Positions 50,536 to 58,123 of a stretch of 64,000 bases of DNA are shown here, one piece after another. This DNA comes from Palsa-504 sp963705835 (GTDB taxonomy: Bacteria; Actinomycetota; Actinomycetes; Streptosporangiales; Streptosporangiaceae), in NCBI GenBank assembly GCA_963705835.1, contig CAVPLC010000047.1, positions 1 to 64,000 on the forward strand, read 5' to 3'. Every line of letters begins with the position of its first letter. Positions within the stretch are counted from its first letter, which is position 1. Made by a program: the position numbers and the translations under genes. Under the pieces are notes generated by a model. That model was not told the DNA's origin and did no database searches. It saw only the letters and a list, made by a program, of their open reading frames with translations.

Positions 50536-50592
50536 CAGGCGGGAATCTCCGCCCTTCAGGGCGGAGAGGAAGTCAAGCCGTCTACACGAACA
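50440..50592 (+). ncRNA. Predicted omega RNA (reRNA) of TnpB with flanking guide
   Basis: In this family the guide RNA scaffold overlaps the 3' part of tnpB and the right end, and the guide is the host DNA beyond the cut site. The right-end hairpin at 50547-50566 and TCAA at 50573-50576 mark the scaffold end, so the guide would begin GCCGTCTACACGAACA at 50577. The 5' boundary is an estimate. This follows from family knowledge, not from an observed transcript. Confidence 0.5.
50547..50566 (+). other. Right-end hairpin of the IS element
   Basis: CTCCGCCC and GGGCGGAG form a perfect 8-bp stem with a TTCA loop, ten bases before the end of the element. Such subterminal hairpins are recognised by TnpA on single-stranded DNA. 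Confidence 0.85.
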
Positions 50593-50914
50593 ACCTCAAC
50601 CTCAGGCGGTCGAGGGCCAGATCCACGGGGGCATCGCCCAGGGGGCGGCCGTCATGGAGGAGATCCAGGTGACGGACGGCGTGGTCCGGAACCCGTCCTT
50701 CACCGACTACCTGATTCCCACCATCTTGGACATGCCGCCGGTGCGCCTCGACGTGCTCGAGCTCGCCGACCCGCACGCCCCGTACGGTCTGCGCGGGGTG
50801 GGTGAGCCGCCTACGATCTCATCGACGCCCGCGGTCGTCGCCGCCATCCGCGCCGCCACCGGCCTGGACCTGGCCCGCGTCCCGGTCCGCCCCGAGCACA
50901 TCACGGGGACGTGA
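50577..50914 (+). pseudogene. Xanthine dehydrogenase molybdenum subunit, C-terminal remnant
   Basis: Directly after the element the frame encodes QAVEGQIHGGIAQGAAVMEEIQV, RNPSFTDYLIPTILDMPPV and PHAPYGLRGVGEPPTISSTPAVVAAI, the conserved C-terminus of XdhA-type proteins, to a TGA at 50912-50914. The first codons next to the element contain a probable one-base loss (AACCTCAGG where AACCCGCAG is expected). Together with the N-terminal remnant at 48463 it shows that this gene was disrupted and lost its middle. Confidence 0.82.
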
Positions 50915-50971
50915 CCCTTGCGGCGAGGGCGCTTAACGAGGTGAATCCCCGGTCCGACCGTGATAGGGCAA

Positions 50972-50991
50972 GGTGAAACCCGGGTTTCACC
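50972..50991. terminator. Perfect 20-bp palindrome, likely terminator
   Basis: GGTGAAACCCGGGTTTCACC is an exact palindrome 58 bases after the xdhA stop and before allB. The same GTGAAA/CCGGG theme occurs in the stem at 21609-21648. It lacks a T-run, so an operator is an alternative. Confidence 0.6.
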
Positions 50992-51112
50992 CCGCCTGAG
51001 TCCGGGTCCGTGACCGACAGCTGGCCAGCACATGACGCGCAGATGAACGAACAGCAAGGTGATCTTGCCGGCGCGGCGGGTGAGAGACTGGCTTCTGCTG
51101 GAGGTGACGCTC

Positions 51113-52456
51113 ATGTACGACCTGGTCGTCCGGTCCCGGCGGACGGTGCTGCCCGAGGGGACGCGGCCGGCGGCGGTGGCGGTCGGCGGCTCCTCGATCG
51201 CGGCCATCGAGGACTACGGCGGCAGCCTGGACGCCCGGCGAGACGTCGACCTGGGCGACCTCGCGCTGCTGCCCGGCCTGGTCGACAGCCATGTGCACGT
51301 CAACGAACCCGGCCGGACGGAGTGGGAAGGGTTCGCGACCGCCACCCGGGCGGCCGCGGCGGGCGGGGTGACGACGATCTGCGACATGCCGCTGAACTCG
51401 CTGCCGCCCACGACCTCGGTGATAGCGCTTGAGGAAAAGCGCGCCGCCGCGGCCGGGAAATGCTGGGTCGACGTGGCGTTCTGGGGCGGTGCGGTGCCGG
51501 GGAATTCCGGGTCGCTGCTGCCCCTGCACCAGGCCGGGGTGGTCGGGTTCAAGTGCTTCCTGATCGACTCCGGCGTGCCGGAGTTCCCGCCCCTGGACGC
51601 CGACGGGCTGCGGTCCGTGCTCGGCTCGCTGGCCGGACTAGACGCGCTCCTGATCGTGCACGCCGAAGACGGGTCGCAGGTCACCTCGGCGTCCGGCCGC
51701 GACTTCTGCGCCTTCGTGGCGTCACGGCCTCCGGTCGCCGAACGGCGCGCCATCGAGAAGGTCGTCGCGGCCGCGGCCGCAACCGGCGCCCGGGCGCACA
51801 TCGTGCACCTGTCCGCGGCCGAGTGCGTGGCGATGATCGCCGGCGCCAAGGCGGCGGGCATCAGGCTGTCCGCCGAGACCTGCCCGCACTACCTGTTCTT
51901 CGCGGCCGAGCAGGTACCCGACGGCGCGACCGAGTTCAAGTCCTGCCCGCCGATCAGGGACGCGGTCAACCGGGAGGCACTGTGGCGCGGGCTGGAAGCC
52001 GGGGTCATCGACTGCGTGGTGTCCGATCACTCGCCCTGCCCGCCCGAGCTGAAGGCCTCCGGCACGGGCGACTTCGGCGCGGCCTGGGGCGGTATCGCAT
52101 CGCTGCAGCTCGGCCTGTCGGCGGTGTGGACCGTGGCCCGGCGGCGCGGGCGGACGCTGGACGACATGGCCCGTTGGATGGCCGCGGCGCCCGCCGCGCT
52201 GGCGGGCCTGCCCGCCAAGGGACGCATCGCCGCCGGGTGCGACGCCGACCTGACGGCGTTCGACCCCGAGGTGAGTTTCGTGGTGGACCCGGCACGGCTG
52301 CAGCACCGGCACCAGGTCACGCCGTATGCGGGCCGGGCCCTGACCGGGCGGGTCCGGCAGACGTGGCTGCGCGGCATCCCGCTGCTCGACGCCGACAGCG
52401 GAGCGCCGGATGGCGAGCCGGCTGGACAGCTGCTTAACCGGGGCTCACGGGCCTGA
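51113..52456 (+). CDS. allB: Allantoinase
   Basis: This 447-residue cyclic amidohydrolase has DSHVHVNEPGRTEWEGFATATRAAAAGGVTT (metal HxH), the carboxylated-Lys region VVGFKCFL, ETCPHYLFFAAEQVP and VVSDHSPCPPELK with the metal Asp and the Cys/Pro pattern typical of allantoinases. GGAGG before ATG 51113 fixes the start; upstream codons lack one. It opens the allantoin ring to allantoate. It is intact, downstream of the broken xanthine dehydrogenase genes. Confidence 0.92.
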   Translation: MYDLVVRSRRTVLPEGTRPAAVAVGGSSIAAIEDYGGSLDARRDVDLGDLALLPGLVDSHVHVNEPGRTEWEGFATATRAAAAGGVTTICDMPLNSLPPTTSVIALEEKRAAAAGKCWVDVAFWGGAVPGNSGSLLPLHQAGVVGFKCFLIDSGVPEFPPLDADGLRSVLGSLAGLDALLIVHAEDGSQVTSASGRDFCAFVASRPPVAERRAIEKVVAAAAATGARAHIVHLSAAECVAMIAGAKAAGIRLSAETCPHYLFFAAEQVPDGATEFKSCPPIRDAVNREALWRGLEAGVIDCVVSDHSPCPPELKASGTGDFGAAWGGIASLQLGLSAVWTVARRRGRTLDDMARWMAAAPAALAGLPAKGRIAAGCDADLTAFDPEVSFVVDPARLQHRHQVTPYAGRALTGRVRQTWLRGIPLLDADSGAPDGEPAGQLLNRGSRA

Positions 52457-52474
52457 TCAAGCCGGACGCGCTGG

Positions 52475-53314
52475 TCAGCCGCCCCGCAGCTGGGCGACGA
52501 TGGCATCGGACTGCTCGACGGTGGTCACCTGCATGGCCGACGTCAAGGGCAGCACGCGGGTACCGCCGGCCAGGAAGACCACCTTGTCGTTCAGGCAGAA
52601 GCGCAGGTCGGGATGCCGCTCAGCGATCGCCATCCGCTGGCGGGTCATCTCCTGCTGCCTGACGGCCATGGCGGGCACCACCCGCTCCTCGAGCGTGCGG
52701 CGCACCCGGCGGCCGATAGCCCGGCCGAGGAATCCCATGGCCGCGTCCACGACGGCCTCGCCGATGCTGTCTCCAAGAGAGACGTCGGATCCTGTGTCGC
52801 CCCAGCCGCTGGACCTCCGAGGCGGTGGCTGGCTCTGCCACGGCTCCCCCGGGTACCCGCCCTGCTGGCCTGGCGGCCAGGGCCCGGAAGCAGGATATCC
52901 GGGCTGCTGGGCCGGCGGCGGCTGCGCCTGGGACGCAGGTGGCGGCTCGGCGGAGGATCCGGCCGACGGGTCCTGCGACGGCGCCGAGGACCCTGGCTGC
53001 TGGTACTGCGACGGGTCGGGGAATCCGGACTGCTGGTACTGAGAGGGATCGGGGAACCCGGACTGCTGGTATTGCGACGGGTCCGGGAAGCCGGTCTGCG
53101 GGCCTGGCCCGGGCGATGCCGGGTACCCAGGCTGCGGGCCCGGCCCGGGCGATGCCGGGTACCCCGGCTGCGGGCCCGGACCGTAGCCTGGCTGCGGCGC
53201 CGGCCCATATCCGCTCGTCGGTCCCTGGGCCATGGCGGCCCATTCCGCGATCGAGTGCACCGCGGCGGCGCTGCCGCACTGCGGGCACGCCACCCCTGCC
53301 TGGCCGTAAGTCAT
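52475..53314 (-). CDS. Pro/Gly/Gln-rich protein with zinc-binding start and conserved C-terminal domain
   Basis: This 279-residue protein begins with CPQCG. Residues 30-175 are low complexity with GPGPQPGYPASP repeats and three copies of GFPDPSQYQQS. From about 185 a folded region follows: SIGEAVVDAAMGFLGRAIGRRVRRTLEERVVPAMAVRQQEM and HPDLRFCLNDKVVFLAGGTRVLPL. The repeat section resembles disordered Pro-rich linkers of actinobacterial membrane-associated proteins, but no membrane helix is obvious. Function unknown. Confidence 0.7.
   Translation of the reverse strand: MTYGQAGVACPQCGSAAAVHSIAEWAAMAQGPTSGYGPAPQPGYGPGPQPGYPASPGPGPQPGYPASPGPGPQTGFPDPSQYQQSGFPDPSQYQQSGFPDPSQYQQPGSSAPSQDPSAGSSAEPPPASQAQPPPAQQPGYPASGPWPPGQQGGYPGEPWQSQPPPRRSSGWGDTGSDVSLGDSIGEAVVDAAMGFLGRAIGRRVRRTLEERVVPAMAVRQQEMTRQRMAIAERHPDLRFCLNDKVVFLAGGTRVLPLTSAMQVTTVEQSDAIVAQLRGG
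52994..53092. repeat. 33-bp tandem repeat (three units) in the Pro/Gly-rich gene
   Basis: Three consecutive 33-bp units encode GFPDPSQYQQS, GFPDPSQYQQS and GFPDPSQYQQP at residues 75-107. Upstream in the protein, GPGPQPGYPASP units repeat with a different period. Both keep the frame. Confidence 0.88.
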
Positions 53315-53354
53315 GCTTCATTGTGGGCCCCCGCCGACACGCAGGGAAGGGCGG

Positions 53355-54458
53355 TTACGTCACAAGGACGCGGCGGTATTCGGCCAGGGCCGCATCCACC
53401 GCCTGGTCCTCGTCGGGCAGGACGTCGGCCCGGTCCAGTGCGGCCTTGCGCAGCCGGGCGGCCAGCGCGGGATCGCCGAGCACCGCGCGCACCGCGTCGG
53501 CGAACCGCTGCGCGTCGCCCCCGGGAACCAGCACCGCGGCGTCCTCACCGGTCAGGTCCGCGGTCCCGCCGACCCGCGTGGCCACGATGGGCACCCCCGC
53601 CCGCAGCGCCTCCTGGAGGATGAGCGCCTGCCCCTCCCACACGCTGGGCAGCACGAACACGTCCGCGGCGGCCAGCAGCGCGGGCACGTCCGGGCGGTGC
53701 CCGGCGAACGTCACCGCCACCCCGCGCGCCGCGGCCTGCCCTCTTAGCTCGGCCTCGAGCGGCCCGGAACCCGCGATGACCAGCAGCGGCTCGGGCCGGG
53801 CATCACGCCAGCGAGCCGCGGCGTCGAGCAGCAGCCCGAACCCTTTCTGCGGCGCCAGCCTGCCGACGGCCAGCACGACCTGCTGGTCCGGGCCGGCCCC
53901 GAGCTCGGCACGGATCGCCGCGCGCGTTTCCGCGGAAACGTCCGCGGCCGGAGTCAGCGAGATGCGCGCGGCGGGCACCACGGCGTGGCCGACCCGCCGA
54001 GCGCCGGCCGCGCGCATACGTTCCTCCAGGTCCGCGGACACGCACAGGACCGAGTCGGCGCCGCGCGCCACGATCAGCTCGAGCACGCGGTACATCGCGC
54101 CGGTGACCCCTCCGGCGGGGGGCGCGTTGTGCACGGTGACGATCAGCGCGCCGGGGCGGCGGAACCGGGCGATCGCGGTGAGCGCCCCGGCCCGCAGGCC
54201 GTGCGCGTGAACGACGTCGGGCCGGCCCGCGCCGAGCAGGCGGCGCAGCCTGGCGATGGCCCGCAGGTCGCGGAGCAGGCGCGGCCGGTCCGCGATCGGC
54301 ACGGCGGTAAACCCGCCCGCGAACGCGAAGTCACGACCGGTCTGCGCGGGGCCGAAGACCTGGACCGTCATCCCCCGCGCCGCGCACCCGGCGGCCAGCA
54401 TCTTGACGTGCCGCCCGGTGCCGCCGGTGGTGGTGCCGATCACGAAGGCGATCTTCAT
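53355..54458 (-). CDS. GT4-family glycosyltransferase
   Basis: This 367-residue GT-B protein starts MKIAFVIGTTTGGTGRHVKMLAAGCAARG and has DVVHAHGLRAG in the N-domain, LAVGRLAPQKGFGLLLDAAARW linking the domains and FVLPSVWEGQALILQEALRAGVPIVATRVGG, the EX7E-type donor site. It would add a sugar from a nucleotide donor to a lipid or protein acceptor. Its start overlaps the 3' end of murJ by about 128 bases in another frame. It is the last gene of the steA operon. Confidence 0.85.
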   Translation of the reverse strand: MKIAFVIGTTTGGTGRHVKMLAAGCAARGMTVQVFGPAQTGRDFAFAGGFTAVPIADRPRLLRDLRAIARLRRLLGAGRPDVVHAHGLRAGALTAIARFRRPGALIVTVHNAPPAGGVTGAMYRVLELIVARGADSVLCVSADLEERMRAAGARRVGHAVVPAARISLTPAADVSAETRAAIRAELGAGPDQQVVLAVGRLAPQKGFGLLLDAAARWRDARPEPLLVIAGSGPLEAELRGQAAARGVAVTFAGHRPDVPALLAAADVFVLPSVWEGQALILQEALRAGVPIVATRVGGTADLTGEDAAVLVPGGDAQRFADAVRAVLGDPALAARLRKAALDRADVLPDEDQAVDAALAEYRRVLVT

Positions 54459-56079
54459 GTGCGGACCACCCGCGCGCATGACGGCACGCAGGTCTCCCCC
54501 GTCGGCGATCGGCCACCACGGCCAGGAAGGCGGCGAGCACGGCCGCGCTGGCCAGCAGGGTGACGGCCACGTTGGGCAGGAAGCCGCCCACCCGGACCGC
54601 GCTGCCCACGCCCAGCCCGGCGGCCGTCCCGGCCAGCGCGCCGGCCAGCCCGGCGAGCGCGGCGCGCCCGCATCCGCGCAGCGCGTCCGGCCCGCGGAAC
54701 CGGCGGACCATCACGAGCAGGACCACCCCGGAGCCGGTCAGCCCGATGGTGGTGCCCAGGCCGAGCGAGGGCACGACCCAGGACGGCGGCACGAACGGCA
54801 CGATGAGCAGGTCCGCGACGATCACCACCAGCCAGCCGCCGCTGACCGCGGCGGCGCTGGCGCGGCTCCGGCCTTCCGCGTACAGCACCCGGGACAGGTT
54901 CGCGATCAGGCCGTACCCGACGAGTCCCGGCGCGAACGCGGCCAGCGCGATCGCCAGCTGCCGGGCGTCGGCGGCCTGGCCGGCGTGGGACTGGAACACC
55001 CGGGCCAGCGGGATGCACGTGCCGGCCATCCCGGCCACCCCGAGCCAGGACGCCACCGTCACCGCGCGGGTCGACGTGGCGCTGGTGGCGTCAAAGCCGT
55101 CCGACCGGGCGGAAAGCTCGGGGAAGGCGCTGGTCGCGATGGGCACGGCCAGCACGGCGTAGGGCACGAAGAAGACCGCCCAGGCGAAGCTGTACAGGAC
55201 GAGCGCGCCGCTGCCGCCGCGCGAGTTGGCCAGCACGATGACCACCGCCACCGAGGCGTCCTGGGCGACGAGCGTGGCGATCCCGGCCAGGGCCAGGGAA
55301 CGGACCCGGGCGCCGACCCCGGCCGGGAACCGCAGCACGGGCCGCAGCCGCAGACGGAGCCGGGCCACCGGGATGAGCGGGGTGGCCACCAGCGCCGCGA
55401 CTCCGGCGGTCGTCCCGGCGGCCAGCACGATCCAGGCCGCCGCGGGCACCGGCCTGAGCATGGACTGGTATCCGTTGCCCACCACGCCGAACCAGAAGTA
55501 CGCCCCGATGACGACCAGGCTGGACAGGACCGGGGCCAGCGCGGGTGCGGCGAACCTGCGGTGCGCCTGGAGGATGCCGTACAGCACCACGGCCAGGCCG
55601 TAGAGCAGGATCTGCGGCGCGAACACCTCGAGCATCCGGGTGCCGACCGTGACCATGCCCGGCCGGGGGCAGCCCGGTGTCGCGCCGAGCAGCAGCGAGA
55701 CCAGCGGGCGCGCGGTGAGCGCGACCACCGCGCTGACCGGGACGAGCAGCAGCACCGCCCAGCTCAGCAGCGCCGCGGACGTCTGGCGCACCTGCTCGCG
55801 GCCGCCCGATTCCGGCTGGGCCGGCCCGGCCAGCACCGGCACCACGACGGCGGTGAGGGCACCGCCCATGACGATGTCGTAGATGATGTTGGGCACCATG
55901 TTCGCGGTGGTGTACGCGGTGCCCAGGCAGGAGGCCTGCACCGTGTGCGCGAACACGACCTGCCTGCCGAAGCCGATGACCCGGGCCAGCATGGTGATCG
56001 CGCCGATCAGGACCGCGGCCCGGCCTATCCCCCCGCCCCGTTGCCGAGCACTCCCCCGCTCGGCCACGGGCGTTGTCAC
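54331..56079 (-). CDS. murJ: MurJ/MviN-family lipid II flippase
   Basis: This 582-residue protein has about 14 membrane helices. ITMLARVIGFGRQVVFAHTVQAS and NMVPNIIYDIVMGGALTAVVVPVLAG are the family's N-terminal signature. The GTG at 56079 overlaps the previous stop (GTGA). The last 45 or so codons lie within the start of the GT4 gene and read like a shadow frame (EDRLRDRHHHRRHRAARQ), so the true end may be earlier or an indel may exist near 54470. MurJ-type proteins flip lipid-linked sugars. Confidence 0.85.
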   Translation of the reverse strand: MTTPVAERGSARQRGGGIGRAAVLIGAITMLARVIGFGRQVVFAHTVQASCLGTAYTTANMVPNIIYDIVMGGALTAVVVPVLAGPAQPESGGREQVRQTSAALLSWAVLLLVPVSAVVALTARPLVSLLLGATPGCPRPGMVTVGTRMLEVFAPQILLYGLAVVLYGILQAHRRFAAPALAPVLSSLVVIGAYFWFGVVGNGYQSMLRPVPAAAWIVLAAGTTAGVAALVATPLIPVARLRLRLRPVLRFPAGVGARVRSLALAGIATLVAQDASVAVVIVLANSRGGSGALVLYSFAWAVFFVPYAVLAVPIATSAFPELSARSDGFDATSATSTRAVTVASWLGVAGMAGTCIPLARVFQSHAGQAADARQLAIALAAFAPGLVGYGLIANLSRVLYAEGRSRASAAAVSGGWLVVIVADLLIVPFVPPSWVVPSLGLGTTIGLTGSGVVLLVMVRRFRGPDALRGCGRAALAGLAGALAGTAAGLGVGSAVRVGGFLPNVAVTLLASAAVLAAFLAVVADRRRGRPACRHARGWSAHEDRLRDRHHHRRHRAARQDAGRRVRGAGDDGPGLRPRADRS

Positions 56080-57074
56080 TCTTCCGGCGGCGTCTGGTCG
56101 GTATTTTTTTGGGCCGAACGGTCCGTGGTCCCAGCCCCGGCGTAAGCCGCCGTGCGGTCCCGCTGGGCGGGAATCGTCACTGACGGCACCTGGTTCACCG
56201 GCCGCCTGCCCAGCATGTCGAGCCAGCGCAGCGCCGGGGTGCGCTCGATCACCTTGGTGAAGCTGACCTTCTCGCTGGCCGCGGTCAGCCCGGCGATCCC
56301 GGCCAGCAGCGCGATCCTGGCCGACCGCGGCAGGCTCGAAGCCGCGGCCGCGCCGAGCATGGCGCCCAGCGCGTTCGCGCCGCAGTCACCGAGCATGGCA
56401 CGCTCGCCCAGGTCCTCGGGCAGCAGCGCTAGTCCTGCCGCCAGAGGCGGCAGGGATGCCAGCCCGGCCGCCAGGGGCGCCGCGGTGCCGGACGCGGTGC
56501 CGGAGGAAAGCGCTCCGCCCGCGGTGATCAGCGCGCCGGAGGCCACCGCGACCTTGATGGCCCGCCCGGGCCGCAGGTCGAACAGGTTGAGCAGGTTCGC
56601 GCCGCCGGCCACCAGCCCGGCGTTGATCACCACGTCCGCGGGCGAACCGCCGGCCAGCGCGGCGCTGAGGATCCCCGTGGCGCCGATGCCGCCCAGCTTG
56701 ACCGCCCCGGTGGTCACCTCGCCGTGCCGCAAGGCGCCGAGGTGCCCGCGGAACCCGCGCCGGTCCCCCGATCCGGCCAGGTCGTCATAGGCCCCGAACG
56801 CCGCCGCTCCCGCCCCGGCGGCCGCCATCGCGCCGCCGGACCGCCAGCCGGGCCCGGGCGCCAGCCCGGCCTCCGCCAGCGCGCCCGCGATCGCGCCGAG
56901 CGCGACGGCCGGTCCCTCCAGGAGCGTGACAGGCTCGCCCCGGTGGTTGGTGCGCGACCAGGTCTTCGTGCCGCCGGGCGGGACGCGGTTCAGGGCGGCG
57001 TAGGCCAGCCTGGCCGCCCCGGTGGCGGTCACCCCCGAGGCCGCAGCCGCGATCAGCCGGCGGCCGGCGCTCAC
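56076..57074 (-). CDS. MraY/WecA-like (PNPT superfamily) membrane protein
   Basis: This 332-residue protein has about ten hydrophobic segments. Motifs match the polyprenyl-phosphate N-acetylhexosamine-1-phosphate transferases: AFGAYDDLAGSGDRRGFRGHLGAL (the DD loop), NLLNLFDLRPGRAIK and AMLGDCGANALGAMLG. The sequence is divergent from true MraY. It is coupled by overlap to steB upstream and murJ downstream and so probably makes the lipid-linked sugar that MurJ flips and the GT4 enzyme extends; this is inference from gene order. Confidence 0.75.
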   Translation of the reverse strand: MSAGRRLIAAAASGVTATGAARLAYAALNRVPPGGTKTWSRTNHRGEPVTLLEGPAVALGAIAGALAEAGLAPGPGWRSGGAMAAAGAGAAAFGAYDDLAGSGDRRGFRGHLGALRHGEVTTGAVKLGGIGATGILSAALAGGSPADVVINAGLVAGGANLLNLFDLRPGRAIKVAVASGALITAGGALSSGTASGTAAPLAAGLASLPPLAAGLALLPEDLGERAMLGDCGANALGAMLGAAAASSLPRSARIALLAGIAGLTAASEKVSFTKVIERTPALRWLDMLGRRPVNQVPSVTIPAQRDRTAAYAGAGTTDRSAQKNTDQTPPEE

Positions 57075-58123
57075 CGCTTCACCTTCTTCTTGGTGGTCGG
57101 CGAGGACGTCGTGGTCGGCGAGGCGCTGACGCTCGGCGTGGGCGCCGGGCTCGGCGCGACGGAACCCGCACCGTTGGCGGTAAAGCCGTAGCTGCCCGCC
57201 TTGCCCCCGTTGAGCAGCGCCGCGAGCGCCTGGATCACCACGGTCTGCCCGGCCACCAGGTCGGCGTCATCGACCGTCGAAACCTGGCTGGACACGTTGT
57301 TCGAGCGCACGACCGCGATCGGGCTGTCCGCGCCCGAACCCGCCGACGTGCCCGCCACCACGGTGGCCAAGCTGGCCGCGGCCAGTTCCTGGGCCACGTA
57401 CACCACCATCGTGTCGAGCGGGTCCGCCGTGCCGTCCGACGGCGCGTTCTGCGGGGTCACGATCACGGCCAGCGTGGCCTGCGCGTCCGGCTGCCCGGTG
57501 GTGGTCAGGAAGCCGAGATTCGCGTACGCCCCGAGCATGGACTGCGCGTCGGATTCCGGCCCGTTGCTGGTCGGCGGGGCGCCGGCCTGCTGGCCGGCCT
57601 GCGATCCCGACGACTTGGTGAGGATCTCGCTGGCGATCACCTGCGCGGCCTGCTGCTGGGGGGGTTCGCCTGTATCCAGCGCGATCCCCGCGTGCTGCGC
57701 GATGTCCAGGTTCACCTGATTCAGGCTGTCCAGCGTGGTGGCGCTGGTGTCGAAGAACTTGTTCTGCAGGGCGATCTGGCCGGTGACCGTGGCGCCCGCG
57801 TCCGCCGCCGCGGCGGTGATCCCGGCTACCGCCGAGGCGGACGCGCCCGGCTCGGTGACGATCAGCAACCGCTGGCCTGCCAGCAGGTCGCGCAGGACGA
57901 GCGGCTCCACTGCCTGGGCGTACGACTGGCCGAGATCGGCCTGCTGCACGGCCGCGTCCCGCTGGCTGCTCACCTGGCCCAGTTCGTTCTGCAGCTTGCC
58001 GGTGGTGCTGGACAGGGCGTTGTATACGGGCCCTTGCAGCTCGGTGGAACCGAGCACGATCCCGATGGCCAGCGCGAGGAACACCGCGACGATGGACACC
58101 AGGTGATAGCGAAAGTCGATCAC
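57071..58123 (-). CDS. steB: SteB / MctB-like envelope protein (copper transporter family)
   Basis: This 350-residue protein has one N-terminal membrane anchor (YHLVSIVAVFLALAIGIVLGSTELQG), a coiled-coil (LQNELGQVSSQRDAAVQQADL) and an extracellular alpha/beta domain, ending in a Ser/Thr/Pro tail with KKKVKR. It is homologous to Rv1698 (MctB) of M. tuberculosis and SteB of corynebacteria. SteB works with SteA in cell division; MctB has been linked to copper. Starts at GTG 58123, one base overlapping the steA stop. Confidence 0.87.
   Translation of the reverse strand: MIDFRYHLVSIVAVFLALAIGIVLGSTELQGPVYNALSSTTGKLQNELGQVSSQRDAAVQQADLGQSYAQAVEPLVLRDLLAGQRLLIVTEPGASASAVAGITAAAADAGATVTGQIALQNKFFDTSATTLDSLNQVNLDIAQHAGIALDTGEPPQQQAAQVIASEILTKSSGSQAGQQAGAPPTSNGPESDAQSMLGAYANLGFLTTTGQPDAQATLAVIVTPQNAPSDGTADPLDTMVVYVAQELAAASLATVVAGTSAGSGADSPIAVVRSNNVSSQVSTVDDADLVAGQTVVIQALAALLNGGKAGSYGFTANGAGSVAPSPAPTPSVSASPTTTSSPTTKKKVKR

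Larger units (their letters stand above)
48830..50576. mobile_element. IS200/IS605-family element (tnpA and tnpB, divergent) inside xdhA
   Basis: The element carries tnpA (minus) and tnpB (plus) back to back. Its right end has the subterminal hairpin CTCCGCCC-TTCA-GGGCGGAG (50547-50566) followed by AGGAAGTCAA; TCAA at 50573-50576 matches the right-end cleavage tetranucleotide known for IS608. The left end is not certain: it lies between 48765 and 48890, with a weak hairpin near 48835-48870. There are no terminal inverted repeats, as is normal for this family. It separates the two ends of xdhA. Confidence 0.8.
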
